Source: an uncultured Ruminococcus sp. (GTDB taxonomy: Bacteria; Bacillota; Clostridia; Oscillospirales; Acutalibacteraceae). Taken from it: DNA of 45,906 nucleotides. Shown here one piece after another: positions 25,939 to 34,172 of the stretch; the first letter of the stretch is position 1; every line of letters starts with the position of its first letter. The position numbers and the translations under genes were made by a program. Below the pieces are notes generated by a model. It was not told the DNA's origin, made no database searches, and saw nothing but the letters and a program-made list of their open reading frames with translations. The stretch spans positions 1 through 45,906 of the forward strand of contig CACWTQ010000006.1 of NCBI GenBank assembly GCA_902763835.1, written 5' to 3'.

Positions 25939-25975
25939 CGATTAAGTTAAGGCAAGTCAAAGCTAGAGATAAGAT

Positions 25976-26012
25976 AAAATGCAGCCGGTAAATTATCGGC
26001 TGCATTTTAAAA
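25976..26012 (+). terminator. Terminator after the Rad52-like gene
   Basis: AAAATGCAGCCG pairs with CGGCTGCATTTT around a 9-base loop (25976-26008), 38 bases after the stop. Confidence 0.9.
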
Positions 26013-26035
26013 ATATATTTTTTATTTGATTGTAT

Positions 26036-26127
26036 TGCCCAACCTGTGTGCAATTTTTTTGAAAAAGAGAGCTGAAAATCCAGTAAATGGGGGAAATATT
26101 TTTGAAAAGTTGTCAATAGGTTGGGCA
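26036..26127. repeat. Widely spaced 10-bp inverted repeat
   Basis: TGCCCAACCT (26036-26045) and AGGTTGGGCA (26118-26127) are perfect inverted copies bounding a 92-bp segment that also has two TTTTTGAAAA words. It lies just 3' of the AT-rich cargo gene. It may be a tiny element or a recombination scar. Confidence 0.35.
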
Positions 26128-26198
26128 CTCGGGACTTATAATAAAAAAATTTTTGAAAACTTATGATACTTTAATTAACTTGCAGAGTTATAAATCTG

Positions 26199-28769
26199 TT
26201 ACTCTTTCACGTTATAGCATGCGAAAAAATCAAATATAGATATGTCTGTAATTAGCAGATCTGTCATGTTAATTAGATTGATAAACATATTTTCTTTTAT
26301 CTTGTCCGAAGATAATTTGTGTTTGTTTTCCTCCTTCGTTTCGATACGGTAAATTTTTTCGTTAAGATTAAGGCTATTAACAAGCGATACATTGGTTGTT
26401 AAAATAGAATTATCTAATTGATTTGAAGAATTACAAATACAATCTATTATTTTATTAATATAATTTTTTATTGTGTTTAGAAGATTATTTTTATACTTCA
26501 TATTATGAAAATTATAATTACCAATAAAAAATCGTCTGTCTTCTGCTGTCTGTAATAATCGCTTTGTTTCGGTTATTGATTTAGGTAGTGTTCCGATTAA
26601 TGCCCTTGAAACATTATAGCAGTTGGAAAAAAGTCGAAAGTGCGTATCAAGATTAATAATTCGTTGTGCAGTATCTTGAATGGATTTTGAATTAAGAGCC
26701 TCAAAAGCAATATTTATGTTATTGATACTTGGCAATAACTCATCGGTAAATTCAAGGTTAGAATCGGTGTCGCATAGAAAGTCAAGTGATTTCTTAATAT
26801 CGTCCAATAAAGTATTATGGTTAATATTGTTAAAATTATCGGAATAAATATACTCTGGAGATTTTAGCGTTTTAATATTATTTAAATATTCAAAAGCATG
26901 TGATAGATTGTTGCTAAGAATACTAATCAAAATCGAGCACTTTATGTAAATCTCAGCACGATGTTCTGTTACAGGGTTATCTGTAACTGTTTTAACAAGT
27001 GTGATTTCATCAATGCTTGATGTAGCGGAAAATAGTTTTTTGTTCCATTCTAAAATATCTGCCGGAATTGTGTCTACAAGACTTGTACAGTAGAGGGATT
27101 TTGAAATGTGATACACAATATCCGATATTTGATTTAGTGTTTTTGAATCAATATTCGATATTTTTAAAATTTTTCCCTCTGCCTTGCAATATGAATATTC
27201 TGCAATAATAAGTTGGTCAAATTCATATTCATTTCTGACAAAAGACGGATATATTGACCAAGTGTAAGTTCCGTCAATTATCTGGTAAAATTCCTCTTCA
27301 TTATTGATAAATCTAGGATATTTTGGATTGATTCTTCGTAACTCAACATAGGTACTTGGAATCATTTTGTAAATTTCCGAATCTAAAAATGATAGTCTTT
27401 TGTCTTCATAAGGATAGCAATAAGGGAATATGTACTGAAGAAGCAAGAAAACAGCGTATGCAGGAGTTTTATATTCATTCAGATGATTTGATGGATTGTA
27501 TGAGTCAGAGTATAGTGTTTTCAAAATATCGACGATTCCTTTATTTTCTTCTTTAATATTTAATAACTTTTTTATGTAGTCTTTTCGATTAGACGAACCA
27601 AGCCATTCAATATTTATATCGAATATATCTTTTATATTTTGGCTTTGATTTGTAAATGAAAAACTTGTGTTTTTTGTTAATCTAAACGGATTATTAAAAG
27701 GTATAAATAATTCATCATAAAACACGTTAAATGAAAAAATTCTTGGAATCATATATTGAGTTAAGCATTTTTCCATTTGTTCTATCGATGATCCAAGACG
27801 GTGATATAGAGTAATGAAAAAAAGCTTTTCTGTAATTGGTATTAGTAATTCAGAAGTATAACGAGCAGTTGAAATATATGCTTCATTAAACGGAGAATAA
27901 TCATTATTGTCGAGATACGGAATGTCGCCAAAAAAATGACTCTTAATCCACGCAAGAACAAAACGACTATCTTTTTCGCTTTCGCTATAAAACATATTAG
28001 AAAAGTTTAAATTATTTTCAATTAAAATAAGATTAAACAAACTCTCTAATTTATAGCAGCATAGGGTAAAATATATAGATTTTTCAAATGTATCTTTGGA
28101 ATCATCTTTTTTTAGGCTTTCCTTTACTACATCTATAATTTCAAAATAATCATCAATTAATTGTTCGATTGTCTCTTTAAAATGTGTATTTCTTTTTTGT
28201 ATATTTTTAGTTTTATAATTATCGTATGTTAGATATTTTTTTCTTTTATCCGTGAGAAGAATTATATAAGATAACTCGGGTAGGAAATTCTGTATGTGGA
28301 CAATTTCACCATGCCTTCCACGAGTAGTGGGAACCAACTTTGCATTGTACAGATATTTAAAAATATTAGAATTAGTATCCGTAATTTTCGATTTAATTAT
28401 TTTATTTTCTTTCCCTTCAAAGAATTTAAAAGATGAAAACCTTCTATAATCATTTTTGTTTAGTAAATATCTGCATGTATACAGAGCTGAAATTGTGCAA
28501 TGAGTTATAAAGTCACCATATGTTGGATTATTTTTTGTAGGGAAAAAATATGGACGTATAGACAATAGTACATCGTGAAGAGTGACTTCTACTATTTCAT
28601 TAACAATTATGTCTATATTATCAATAATTTCATCACTAAAATGTCCTTCAATGGGTTTCAAGTTTGGGAGATCAATATGCAAGGTTTTGGTTAGGAAGTG
28701 TTCTATCTCCGGAATTTCATCTGTTGATTCTATAATACTTAAAAAATCCTTTTTTTCATATTCGCTCAT
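26199..28769 (-). CDS. Large AT-rich protein of unknown function (856 residues)
   Basis: An uninterrupted 856-codon minus-strand gene with AAGGTGATG upstream of the ATG at 28769. I recognise no domain. The sequence is rich in Asn, Ile, Lys, Tyr and Ser, predicted largely helical, with no signal peptide, long hydrophobic segment, P-loop or obvious nuclease motif. A basic patch occurs near 145-165 (KLVPTTRGRHGEIVHIQNFLPEL) and another hydrophilic helical region near the C terminus. It is oriented opposite to both neighbours and is far more AT-rich than they are, which marks it as separately acquired cargo. Single large orphan genes in such positions are often anti-phage or abortive-infection genes, but nothing in the sequence proves this. 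Confidence 0.7.
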   Translation of the reverse strand: MSEYEKKDFLSIIESTDEIPEIEHFLTKTLHIDLPNLKPIEGHFSDEIIDNIDIIVNEIVEVTLHDVLLSIRPYFFPTKNNPTYGDFITHCTISALYTCRYLLNKNDYRRFSSFKFFEGKENKIIKSKITDTNSNIFKYLYNAKLVPTTRGRHGEIVHIQNFLPELSYIILLTDKRKKYLTYDNYKTKNIQKRNTHFKETIEQLIDDYFEIIDVVKESLKKDDSKDTFEKSIYFTLCCYKLESLFNLILIENNLNFSNMFYSESEKDSRFVLAWIKSHFFGDIPYLDNNDYSPFNEAYISTARYTSELLIPITEKLFFITLYHRLGSSIEQMEKCLTQYMIPRIFSFNVFYDELFIPFNNPFRLTKNTSFSFTNQSQNIKDIFDINIEWLGSSNRKDYIKKLLNIKEENKGIVDILKTLYSDSYNPSNHLNEYKTPAYAVFLLLQYIFPYCYPYEDKRLSFLDSEIYKMIPSTYVELRRINPKYPRFINNEEEFYQIIDGTYTWSIYPSFVRNEYEFDQLIIAEYSYCKAEGKILKISNIDSKTLNQISDIVYHISKSLYCTSLVDTIPADILEWNKKLFSATSSIDEITLVKTVTDNPVTEHRAEIYIKCSILISILSNNLSHAFEYLNNIKTLKSPEYIYSDNFNNINHNTLLDDIKKSLDFLCDTDSNLEFTDELLPSINNINIAFEALNSKSIQDTAQRIINLDTHFRLFSNCYNVSRALIGTLPKSITETKRLLQTAEDRRFFIGNYNFHNMKYKNNLLNTIKNYINKIIDCICNSSNQLDNSILTTNVSLVNSLNLNEKIYRIETKEENKHKLSSDKIKENMFINLINMTDLLITDISIFDFFACYNVKE

Positions 28770-28877
28770 AAGAAACATCACCTTCTTTCAATAATGTATG
28801 GTAGAGTTGAAATTCAAATAGCTTTATATAAAACCCAAAAATGAGAAGATATATAAAGAAATTTTTAAAAGGAAAAA

Positions 28878-28905
28878 TCAGGTTTTTTTATTTTTTAAAA
28901 CCTGA
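28878..28905. other. Hairpin between the unknown cargo gene and the conjugation-like module
   Basis: TCAGGTTTT (28878-28886) pairs perfectly with AAAACCTGA (28897-28905), surrounded by A/T runs on both sides. It could terminate stray transcription in either direction. The rest of 28770-29059 contains no gene. Confidence 0.45.
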
Positions 28906-29059
28906 AAAAAACGGTGACATGGAATGGCGTATATGGTAGAATGGTCTCACAAAAGGGAAGATTATACGTCTTTTTGGAGTTTACAAAACTTCAAAAGGAT
29001 TGTTAACAATGTTTTTCCTTTTAGTACCTTGACAAATAAATATAAGGAGGAATTATAAC

Positions 29060-29851
29060 ATGTCGAATTTTGACTACTCAAACAACTGGCAAAATTCATT
29101 CGGCTGTAATCAGGCAGTGCCTATGAATCCTTCGCCGCAGATGTATTCGACAACACCTTACACACCTCAATCGGCAGCGAGTCAAATGGAATCACAAGTT
29201 CCACCATACGGTTCACCGTTGCTTAAGAGCACTGTAGTTGGGTGTGCACCTAACGGCTTACCGATTACTCAGGCAATGAACGAACGTTACTTGCAGAATC
29301 AGCTTGATATCGAGAAAGATTATGCTAAGTCTAAGCATAATGTATATGAATACCAAGCTAAAGCTATTATTAATGAGGAAATACGATTAGGGCGAGAGAA
29401 TAGCGGTGTGTGGATAGCAAAGAACAAAGACAAAAAACTTTGCACTGTTTACAATACTGCTAACAATCGTGAAAGATATGGTGATCCTATCTGCGATATC
29501 GTTGATTTAAGGGCAATGGAGTTGCATTCGTATTTTCGCAAGAAGTCTTACAGCGTCTATCGTATTTATGGTGAGCAGCTGATTGAAAGCTTGATAATTC
29601 CAAAGGAGCAGTCAACCGCTAAAAGTTTGGCTGATCTTATGGCGAAATCGGGACATCCGATTTGTTATCATCGTCACAATAAGCAGCAGATTTATGAGCT
29701 CTTTTACCAATTCGTTGTGCAAGAGTGTTCCGATAAGAAAGCGTATATCCCATTTACCACAGGATGGATAAAGTGCTGTAATAATGGTATCGAGTCGTGG
29801 GAATTTGTTCTTCCCGAAGAGATAACGATGAAAGGAATACTGGGACTATGA
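29060..29851 (+). CDS. Unknown mobile-element protein, first gene of a three-gene module
   Basis: A 263-residue protein starting after AAGGAGG. Residues 1-60 are low complexity, rich in Asn, Pro, Gln, Ser and Tyr (tail-like or flexible). From about 85 the chain is folded and includes 'FRKKSYSVYRIYGEQLIESLIIPKEQSTAKSLADLMAKSG' and a C-terminal 'TTGWIKCCNNGIESWEFVLPEE'. That last segment is reminiscent of the '.GW......FVLP' strand seen in DUF927-type element helicases, but I would not assign the family. Its stop overlaps the next start (ATGA), so translation is coupled. The module precedes a HerA/VirB4-like ATPase, so a role in DNA transfer or replication is inferred. Confidence 0.6.
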   Translation: MSNFDYSNNWQNSFGCNQAVPMNPSPQMYSTTPYTPQSAASQMESQVPPYGSPLLKSTVVGCAPNGLPITQAMNERYLQNQLDIEKDYAKSKHNVYEYQAKAIINEEIRLGRENSGVWIAKNKDKKLCTVYNTANNRERYGDPICDIVDLRAMELHSYFRKKSYSVYRIYGEQLIESLIIPKEQSTAKSLADLMAKSGHPICYHRHNKQQIYELFYQFVVQECSDKKAYIPFTTGWIKCCNNGIESWEFVLPEEITMKGILGL

Positions 29852-30900
29852 TGAAATCGAAATTGATGCTCTTTAAGATGCTGATACAAACTTATCCAAT
29901 TATGGCGGATAAAGGAATGATTACAAAACCTTTTGCCCTTGTGGTTGAGAATAGGAGTGAGGCGTTGTCATTGGTTAGAAGTGTATCAAGAAATCCGGTG
30001 ATAATTACCTCGGATTCTTCAAAGGTTGAGGTTCAGAATGCTTTGTGTTATACAAACTCAGATGCCATTCTGATTTTTCCTCAACTTGCAGGAGGGAAAA
30101 CACCACGTTCTGTGAAGTTCGAGGAGAATATATCTAAACTACTACAGGCTTCTCAGCAAGGTATCATTGTTCTGCTCGCTTTTGAAACTTCGGTTCCTAA
30201 GTCTTATATTCCAAGTGTGACACGGATTGTCATAAAGGACGATAACGATCTTTTGTTAAAACAAGATATGTTCCCGGGGAATGAGGATTGGTCGGTTGCG
30301 TTTACCAAATACGGAGAGATTCAAAACAAAGTAAAGGATTATGAATGGCTGTATCTTTCAACAGCCTTCTTATATCCTGTTTTATGTCGCATGGGAAAGG
30401 AAAGCCTTTATTTGGACATTGTCAACACGGCACATGATTGGGTACGTGAAATGGAGCTTTTTAAAGACTCGAACGGACTCGTTAGTTTGTTTTGCGAATA
30501 TATCTCGGATTATATTGAGAACTTTGCTGAATTGTTTATGCTTTCCGGAAGAGTATCCTTATCCGAAGAAGAGCTTGAAAGAAAAGTATGCATAAAACAG
30601 CATTATCTATATTTAACGCAAAATCAGTTTGAACAAGCTCTCAAAGAGTTTTGCAATGAGTTCACAGCAAGTAATGTTAAATATTTGCTGCGTGATGCTA
30701 ATGTTCTTTGTCCTGATTCTAATAAAGGATTTTTGTCACAGATGAGATACTTTGACAGCAGCGGCAATGGTCATAGACCGTACCGATTAAGGTTCGATAT
30801 GCAAAGTATTACGGTCGATGACGGAACTCTTTATGATGTCATAAGTAAGCTTTCTTTACAGAAAGGGGGTGATGCTTATGAAGGACTTTATGATAGGTAA
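29848..30900 (+). CDS. Unknown mobile-element protein, second gene of the module
   Basis: A 350-residue protein starting at the ATG of an ATGA overlap with the gene before. The N-terminal part resembles a degenerate P-loop-type alpha/beta fold (KPFALVVENRSEALSLVRSVSRNPVIITSD, about 24-54; DAILIFPQLAGGKTPRSVKFEEN, about 67-89), with GGKTPR in the approximate position of a Walker A but not matching the consensus. The C-terminal half is helical with a winged-helix-like segment near 235-285. It could be the ATPase-like half of a split element helicase together with its upstream neighbour. It overlaps the following gene by 23 bases. The function is not established. Confidence 0.55.
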   Translation: MMKSKLMLFKMLIQTYPIMADKGMITKPFALVVENRSEALSLVRSVSRNPVIITSDSSKVEVQNALCYTNSDAILIFPQLAGGKTPRSVKFEENISKLLQASQQGIIVLLAFETSVPKSYIPSVTRIVIKDDNDLLLKQDMFPGNEDWSVAFTKYGEIQNKVKDYEWLYLSTAFLYPVLCRMGKESLYLDIVNTAHDWVREMELFKDSNGLVSLFCEYISDYIENFAELFMLSGRVSLSEEELERKVCIKQHYLYLTQNQFEQALKEFCNEFTASNVKYLLRDANVLCPDSNKGFLSQMRYFDSSGNGHRPYRLRFDMQSITVDDGTLYDVISKLSLQKGGDAYEGLYDR

Positions 30901-31921
30901 GACCGTTCAAGACAATAATATGTTTATAGGTACACCGGAAAATGGTCATATTAATCTTTGCGGCAAGAGTGGCGTTGGTAAATCTACAGCAATGCTCAAA
31001 CTGTTGATGGAAGCCATTAAAAATGGTTATCTTGCAGTTATTCTTAATTGGAGAAATAGTTTTTCCGAGAAAGTGCTGAACTCCGAGATGAGAACAGTGT
31101 ATGAAAAGCAAAGACGGTTGATTAGTGCAGCTGATGACGGTATTTCAATACCTTTGTTTACACCATTTTACAGCGGTGTTGGTAAGGAAGAGCCGAGAAG
31201 CCTTATGATAAATCGCATCAGCAATATGCTGTCGCAAAGTGCAAATCTGTCTGATGCTCAAAAGCGTAAGGTCAGAGAAGCTGTTGATACGATTGTCGAG
31301 TTGAATGCCTATAGCGAATATGGTATAAAGGCACTTGAAGAGCTGCTCCAATCGGAAGGAAACTCTGCCGACAAAGCTATCGATAAACTAAGCCCTTTTT
31401 TAACAACTAATCTATTGAGAGACGGTAATTTTTTTCGCAGTGAGGATCAGATTATTGAAATTGATCTCAATGATTTTGAACTCTATGACCAGAAAGTTAT
31501 AGTTGAATTTTTGTTGAGTTGGTTGTTTCAATATGGGCAAAAGGGTGGGTTCAGAGAGCGAGGTTTGGTTATATACATAGACGAAGCTCAGAATCTCTCA
31601 TATAAACCGGATAGCCCAATGTATCTTCTTCTTAATGAGAGCAGGAAGCACAACATTCGAGTATTTATGGCAGCACCATCGTTTACAGCCGGTGGAAAAA
31701 GGGGCATGAATATTGCCACAATGTGTGGAACAAGCTTGTTCTTTAAACCTCTGCCGTCTGATTTGGAGAAAACAGCGAGGATAATTGATCCTGATAATAA
31801 AACATCTTGCGTACAGTGCTTGTCCGATTTAAAAATCGGTGAGTGCCTTGCAACAGGAAGTTTTGTCATAAACGATGAAACTATTAATAAGCCCACGAAG
31901 TTAATTGAAGTGGGAACTTAA
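30878..31921 (+). CDS. HerA/VirB4-like conjugation-type ATPase
   Basis: A 347-residue P-loop ATPase. Walker A is GKSGVGKS (29-36), Walker B is VIYIDEAQN with D235 and E236, and a later segment (RKHNIRVFMAAPSF) fits the sensor region of HerA, FtsK and VirB4-like motors. Short N-terminal domain, no membrane segment. This family pumps DNA or powers secretion in conjugative elements. GGGGGTGAT six bases upstream fixes the start at 30878, inside the end of the preceding gene, so all three genes are translationally coupled. Compared with full VirB4 or coupling proteins (500-800 residues) it is short, more like a bare motor domain. Confidence 0.75.
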   Translation: MKDFMIGKTVQDNNMFIGTPENGHINLCGKSGVGKSTAMLKLLMEAIKNGYLAVILNWRNSFSEKVLNSEMRTVYEKQRRLISAADDGISIPLFTPFYSGVGKEEPRSLMINRISNMLSQSANLSDAQKRKVREAVDTIVELNAYSEYGIKALEELLQSEGNSADKAIDKLSPFLTTNLLRDGNFFRSEDQIIEIDLNDFELYDQKVIVEFLLSWLFQYGQKGGFRERGLVIYIDEAQNLSYKPDSPMYLLLNESRKHNIRVFMAAPSFTAGGKRGMNIATMCGTSLFFKPLPSDLEKTARIIDPDNKTSCVQCLSDLKIGECLATGSFVINDETINKPTKLIEVGT

Positions 31922-31942
31922 ATCCGTTGGGACTATGCTATT

Positions 31943-31990
31943 TTGCTTTGCAGGTTTGATTATTTATAAATACTCAGACCTGCAAGGCAA
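31943..31990 (+). terminator. Imperfect 17-bp hairpin after the ATPase gene
   Basis: TTGCTTTGCAGGTTTGA pairs with TCAGACCTGCAAGGCAA at 15 of 17 positions around a 14-base AT loop. There is no long T tail, so termination is likely but not certain. Confidence 0.5.
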
Positions 31991-32092
31991 CCACTATAAG
32001 TACATTATAACAGTAAATTCATCAAATTTCAAGGATATATTATAAATTTGAATAATCGTATCCTTGATTGGAAATCAGAGAGGAGCATAAAA

Positions 32093-32296
32093 ATGACAAA
32101 CAATACTATGTTTTACAGTGCAGCAGATGTATCAAAGATTCTCGGTGTATCCGATTCGACAGCTTACAAGCTTATCAGGCAACTGAATGCGGAGTTGAAA
32201 GCTAAGGGATTTATGACGATACCGGGCAGGATTTCTTGCAGATACTTCAAAGAGCGTTTTTATGACGAGGTAAGCGTAGAGGCAGCACAGGCGTAA
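32093..32296 (+). CDS. Excisionase-like helix-turn-helix protein next to the integrase
   Basis: A 67-residue DNA-binding protein (MTNNTMFYSAADVSKILGVS...). 'AADVSKILGVSDSTAYKLIRQLNAELKAKGF' followed by 'GRISCRYFKERF' is the layout of the short helix-turn-helix proteins (DUF3173-like) that sit directly before tyrosine integrases in Firmicute elements and act as excisionase. GAGGAG precedes the ATG at 32093. An in-frame upstream TTG at 32048 is less likely. It lies 82 bases before the integrase remnant, separated by a hairpin. Confidence 0.8.
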   Translation: MTNNTMFYSAADVSKILGVSDSTAYKLIRQLNAELKAKGFMTIPGRISCRYFKERFYDEVSVEAAQA

Positions 32297-32316
32297 TAAT
32301 TATCGACAGACATCTT

Positions 32317-32348
32317 TGACCGAGAGTGCATTACAATGCTTTCGGTCA
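32317..32348 (+). terminator. Hairpin between excisionase-like gene and integrase
   Basis: TGACCGA (32317-32323) pairs with TCGGTCA (32342-32348) with further AGTGCAT/... pairing inside. It may limit read-through into the integrase or block the integrase ribosome site. Confidence 0.5.
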
Positions 32349-32378
32349 GAGACATTAAAAAGAAAAGGAGCGTAATTT

Positions 32379-32810
32379 ATGGGTGTAGTAAGAAAGCCGG
32401 ATGGTACATGGGAAGTTTATTTGAATTGCAAGGATCCACAGGGTAACAGGATCAGAAAGCACAAACGAAATTTTAAGACTAAAAAAGAAGCTTTGGCTTG
32501 GATAGAGGAGTTTAAGGCGAAACTATCTTGTAGTTTTGATATGACGTTGGCAAGCTTTTATGATATTTACAAAAACGATATGGCTCAAAGACTTCGTGAA
32601 AATACAATGCAAACAAAGTCATATATCATCGAGTTGAAGATTCTGCCGTATTTCGAGAAGATGAAAATGAAAGACATAACGCCTGCACATATTCGTCGCT
32701 GGCAGACCGAGCTTATGAAGCAGGGATTTTCATAAACCTATCTAAAGACCATACATAATCAGCTTAGTGCAATTTTTAACTACGCTGTAATGTATTATAA
32801 TTTATAATTA
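32379..32810 (+). pseudogene. Tyrosine integrase, N-terminal remnant with in-frame stop
   Basis: The first 118 residues are a clear tyrosine integrase start: arm-binding domain (MGVVRKPDGTWEVYLNCKDPQG) and the core-binding helices (LASFYDIYKNDMAQRLRENT). At 32733-32735 a TAA interrupts the frame, and immediately after it the same frame continues with the expected 'TYLKTIHNQLSAIFNYAVMYY' until about 32808. A single A-to-T change of AAA to TAA would explain the stop. Beyond 32810 the catalytic domain (R...HxxR...Y) is absent, replaced by unrelated AT-rich DNA. The enzyme cannot be functional. The gap 32811-32995 is AT-rich and holds nothing else. Confidence 0.85.
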
Positions 32811-32995
32811 ATTTGCATGAAAAATTCCAGAGCATCAGAAAATTGTTTTGCTTTTGTGATTATTTCTGTGGATATTGTTAATGGCATGACATACATTTTT
32901 TAAAATTGTGGTAAAATAATCAAAGAAATTAAAAAACAGAATTTGAACCTTGAATTGAATTTAAGATTATGCTATTATATAGTTGGGTGAGAATT

Positions 32996-34096
32996 ATGGA
33001 AGGAGTACAATCATTTATAAGTAATATTTCATTTCCTAAATCTCTGGAAGAAGTATTATATTTTCAGAAAGAAAGAGGTTTATTTGATGTAGAATTTTTG
33101 AAAGAATGCTCTAAAAATAACATAATGGTTGAATGGACTGCCCCAAAATGGACAAAAGCTGGTGATATTGCTTTCTTTATGCATTCCAAGACATCTAATT
33201 CTATAATATCACGACTTACAACCACTTTGAATAATAACAAAAAAATGTATGATTTTTATACATTTCAATTGTTAAAAAAATCTCTTGATACAGGAAAAGA
33301 GTTATATAACAAATATGGTGGAAAAATTTTTGCATTGGGTAAAGTAACAGGGGGGTCATTTAGAGATAGTAATTATGAATTACAAAATACATTACATTGG
33401 AAATCAAGAATATATGCTCCTATTGAAAATGTATATTTTTTAAAAAATCCTATTGATATAACAGAGTTTAGCTCATTTATTTATGTGTCTAGGCAAAGTG
33501 CTATTACCCCAGTGTTTGGTAAAGAGTTTGATATGTTAAAGCAAATTATTAATAGTAAAAATGATATTCCGGAATACCTTGAAGAATCATTATCTGTGCC
33601 GATTCCTTTGATGAAAATAAATAAGGACAATTGGATAACAGTGTCAAATAGATACAGACATAGTTTTTTCTTGGAAATACAGTTTAGAACCTATTATGTG
33701 GATTATCTTTTGGAGATTTTAGGAGATAAGAAGAAATTTTATAGTGAGTGTCCTTGTATTAAGAATTATAATACTTGTTTTGTAGATAATGTTATATTAG
33801 TTTCACAAAAATATTTACCAGTTGAGGTAAAACTGAATATTGAAAATGAAAAAGATATTATAAGACAAGTTGAAAAATACTGTAATGTTGATAAATTAGT
33901 TTTAGATAGAAAAAACAATAAGATTGCTACATCTGAAAAACAAGTAAAAAATAATGTTTTAATCATTGATACAAATACAATCTATTGGTATAATGATTTA
34001 AAAAAATCAATAAAACCTATTTTTTATTTAAATTCAATTTTAACAGTTGATGATATCATTATACTAAGGGAAAAAATAGTTAAACTAATGTGTTAG
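32996..34096 (+). CDS. AT-rich cargo protein with nuclease-like C-terminal motif (366 residues)
   Basis: An intact 366-codon gene starting after GGGTGAG. No family is recognised with certainty. The C-terminal third contains 'NTCFVDNVILVSQKYLPVEVKLNI' (about 255-280), in which D...(P)VEVK is the usual D-ExK spacing of PD-(D/E)XK nucleases. It is followed by helices with 'IIRQVEKYCNVDKL', another common feature of that fold. The N-terminal two-thirds are mixed, with Lys/Asn/Phe-rich composition, no signal or membrane segments. It sits exactly where the integrase catalytic half should be and is much more AT-rich than its neighbours, so it arrived by recombination. A stand-alone restriction-like or anti-phage nuclease is a reasonable guess. 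Confidence 0.65.
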   Translation: MEGVQSFISNISFPKSLEEVLYFQKERGLFDVEFLKECSKNNIMVEWTAPKWTKAGDIAFFMHSKTSNSIISRLTTTLNNNKKMYDFYTFQLLKKSLDTGKELYNKYGGKIFALGKVTGGSFRDSNYELQNTLHWKSRIYAPIENVYFLKNPIDITEFSSFIYVSRQSAITPVFGKEFDMLKQIINSKNDIPEYLEESLSVPIPLMKINKDNWITVSNRYRHSFFLEIQFRTYYVDYLLEILGDKKKFYSECPCIKNYNTCFVDNVILVSQKYLPVEVKLNIENEKDIIRQVEKYCNVDKLVLDRKNNKIATSEKQVKNNVLIIDTNTIYWYNDLKKSIKPIFYLNSILTVDDIIILREKIVKLMC

Positions 34097-34110
34097 AATA
34101 ATATAAATAC

Positions 34111-34148
34111 AAAAAGGCCGTTGGCATTAAAAAGCCAACGGTCTTTTT
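34111..34148 (+). terminator. Terminator after the nuclease-like cargo gene
   Basis: AAAAAGGCCGTTGGC (34111-34125) pairs with GCCAACGGTCTTTTT (34134-34148). It ends just before the ribosome site of the amidoligase gene. Confidence 0.9.
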
Positions 34149-34172
34149 GTGTTTGTAAAGGAGTCAGAAAAT

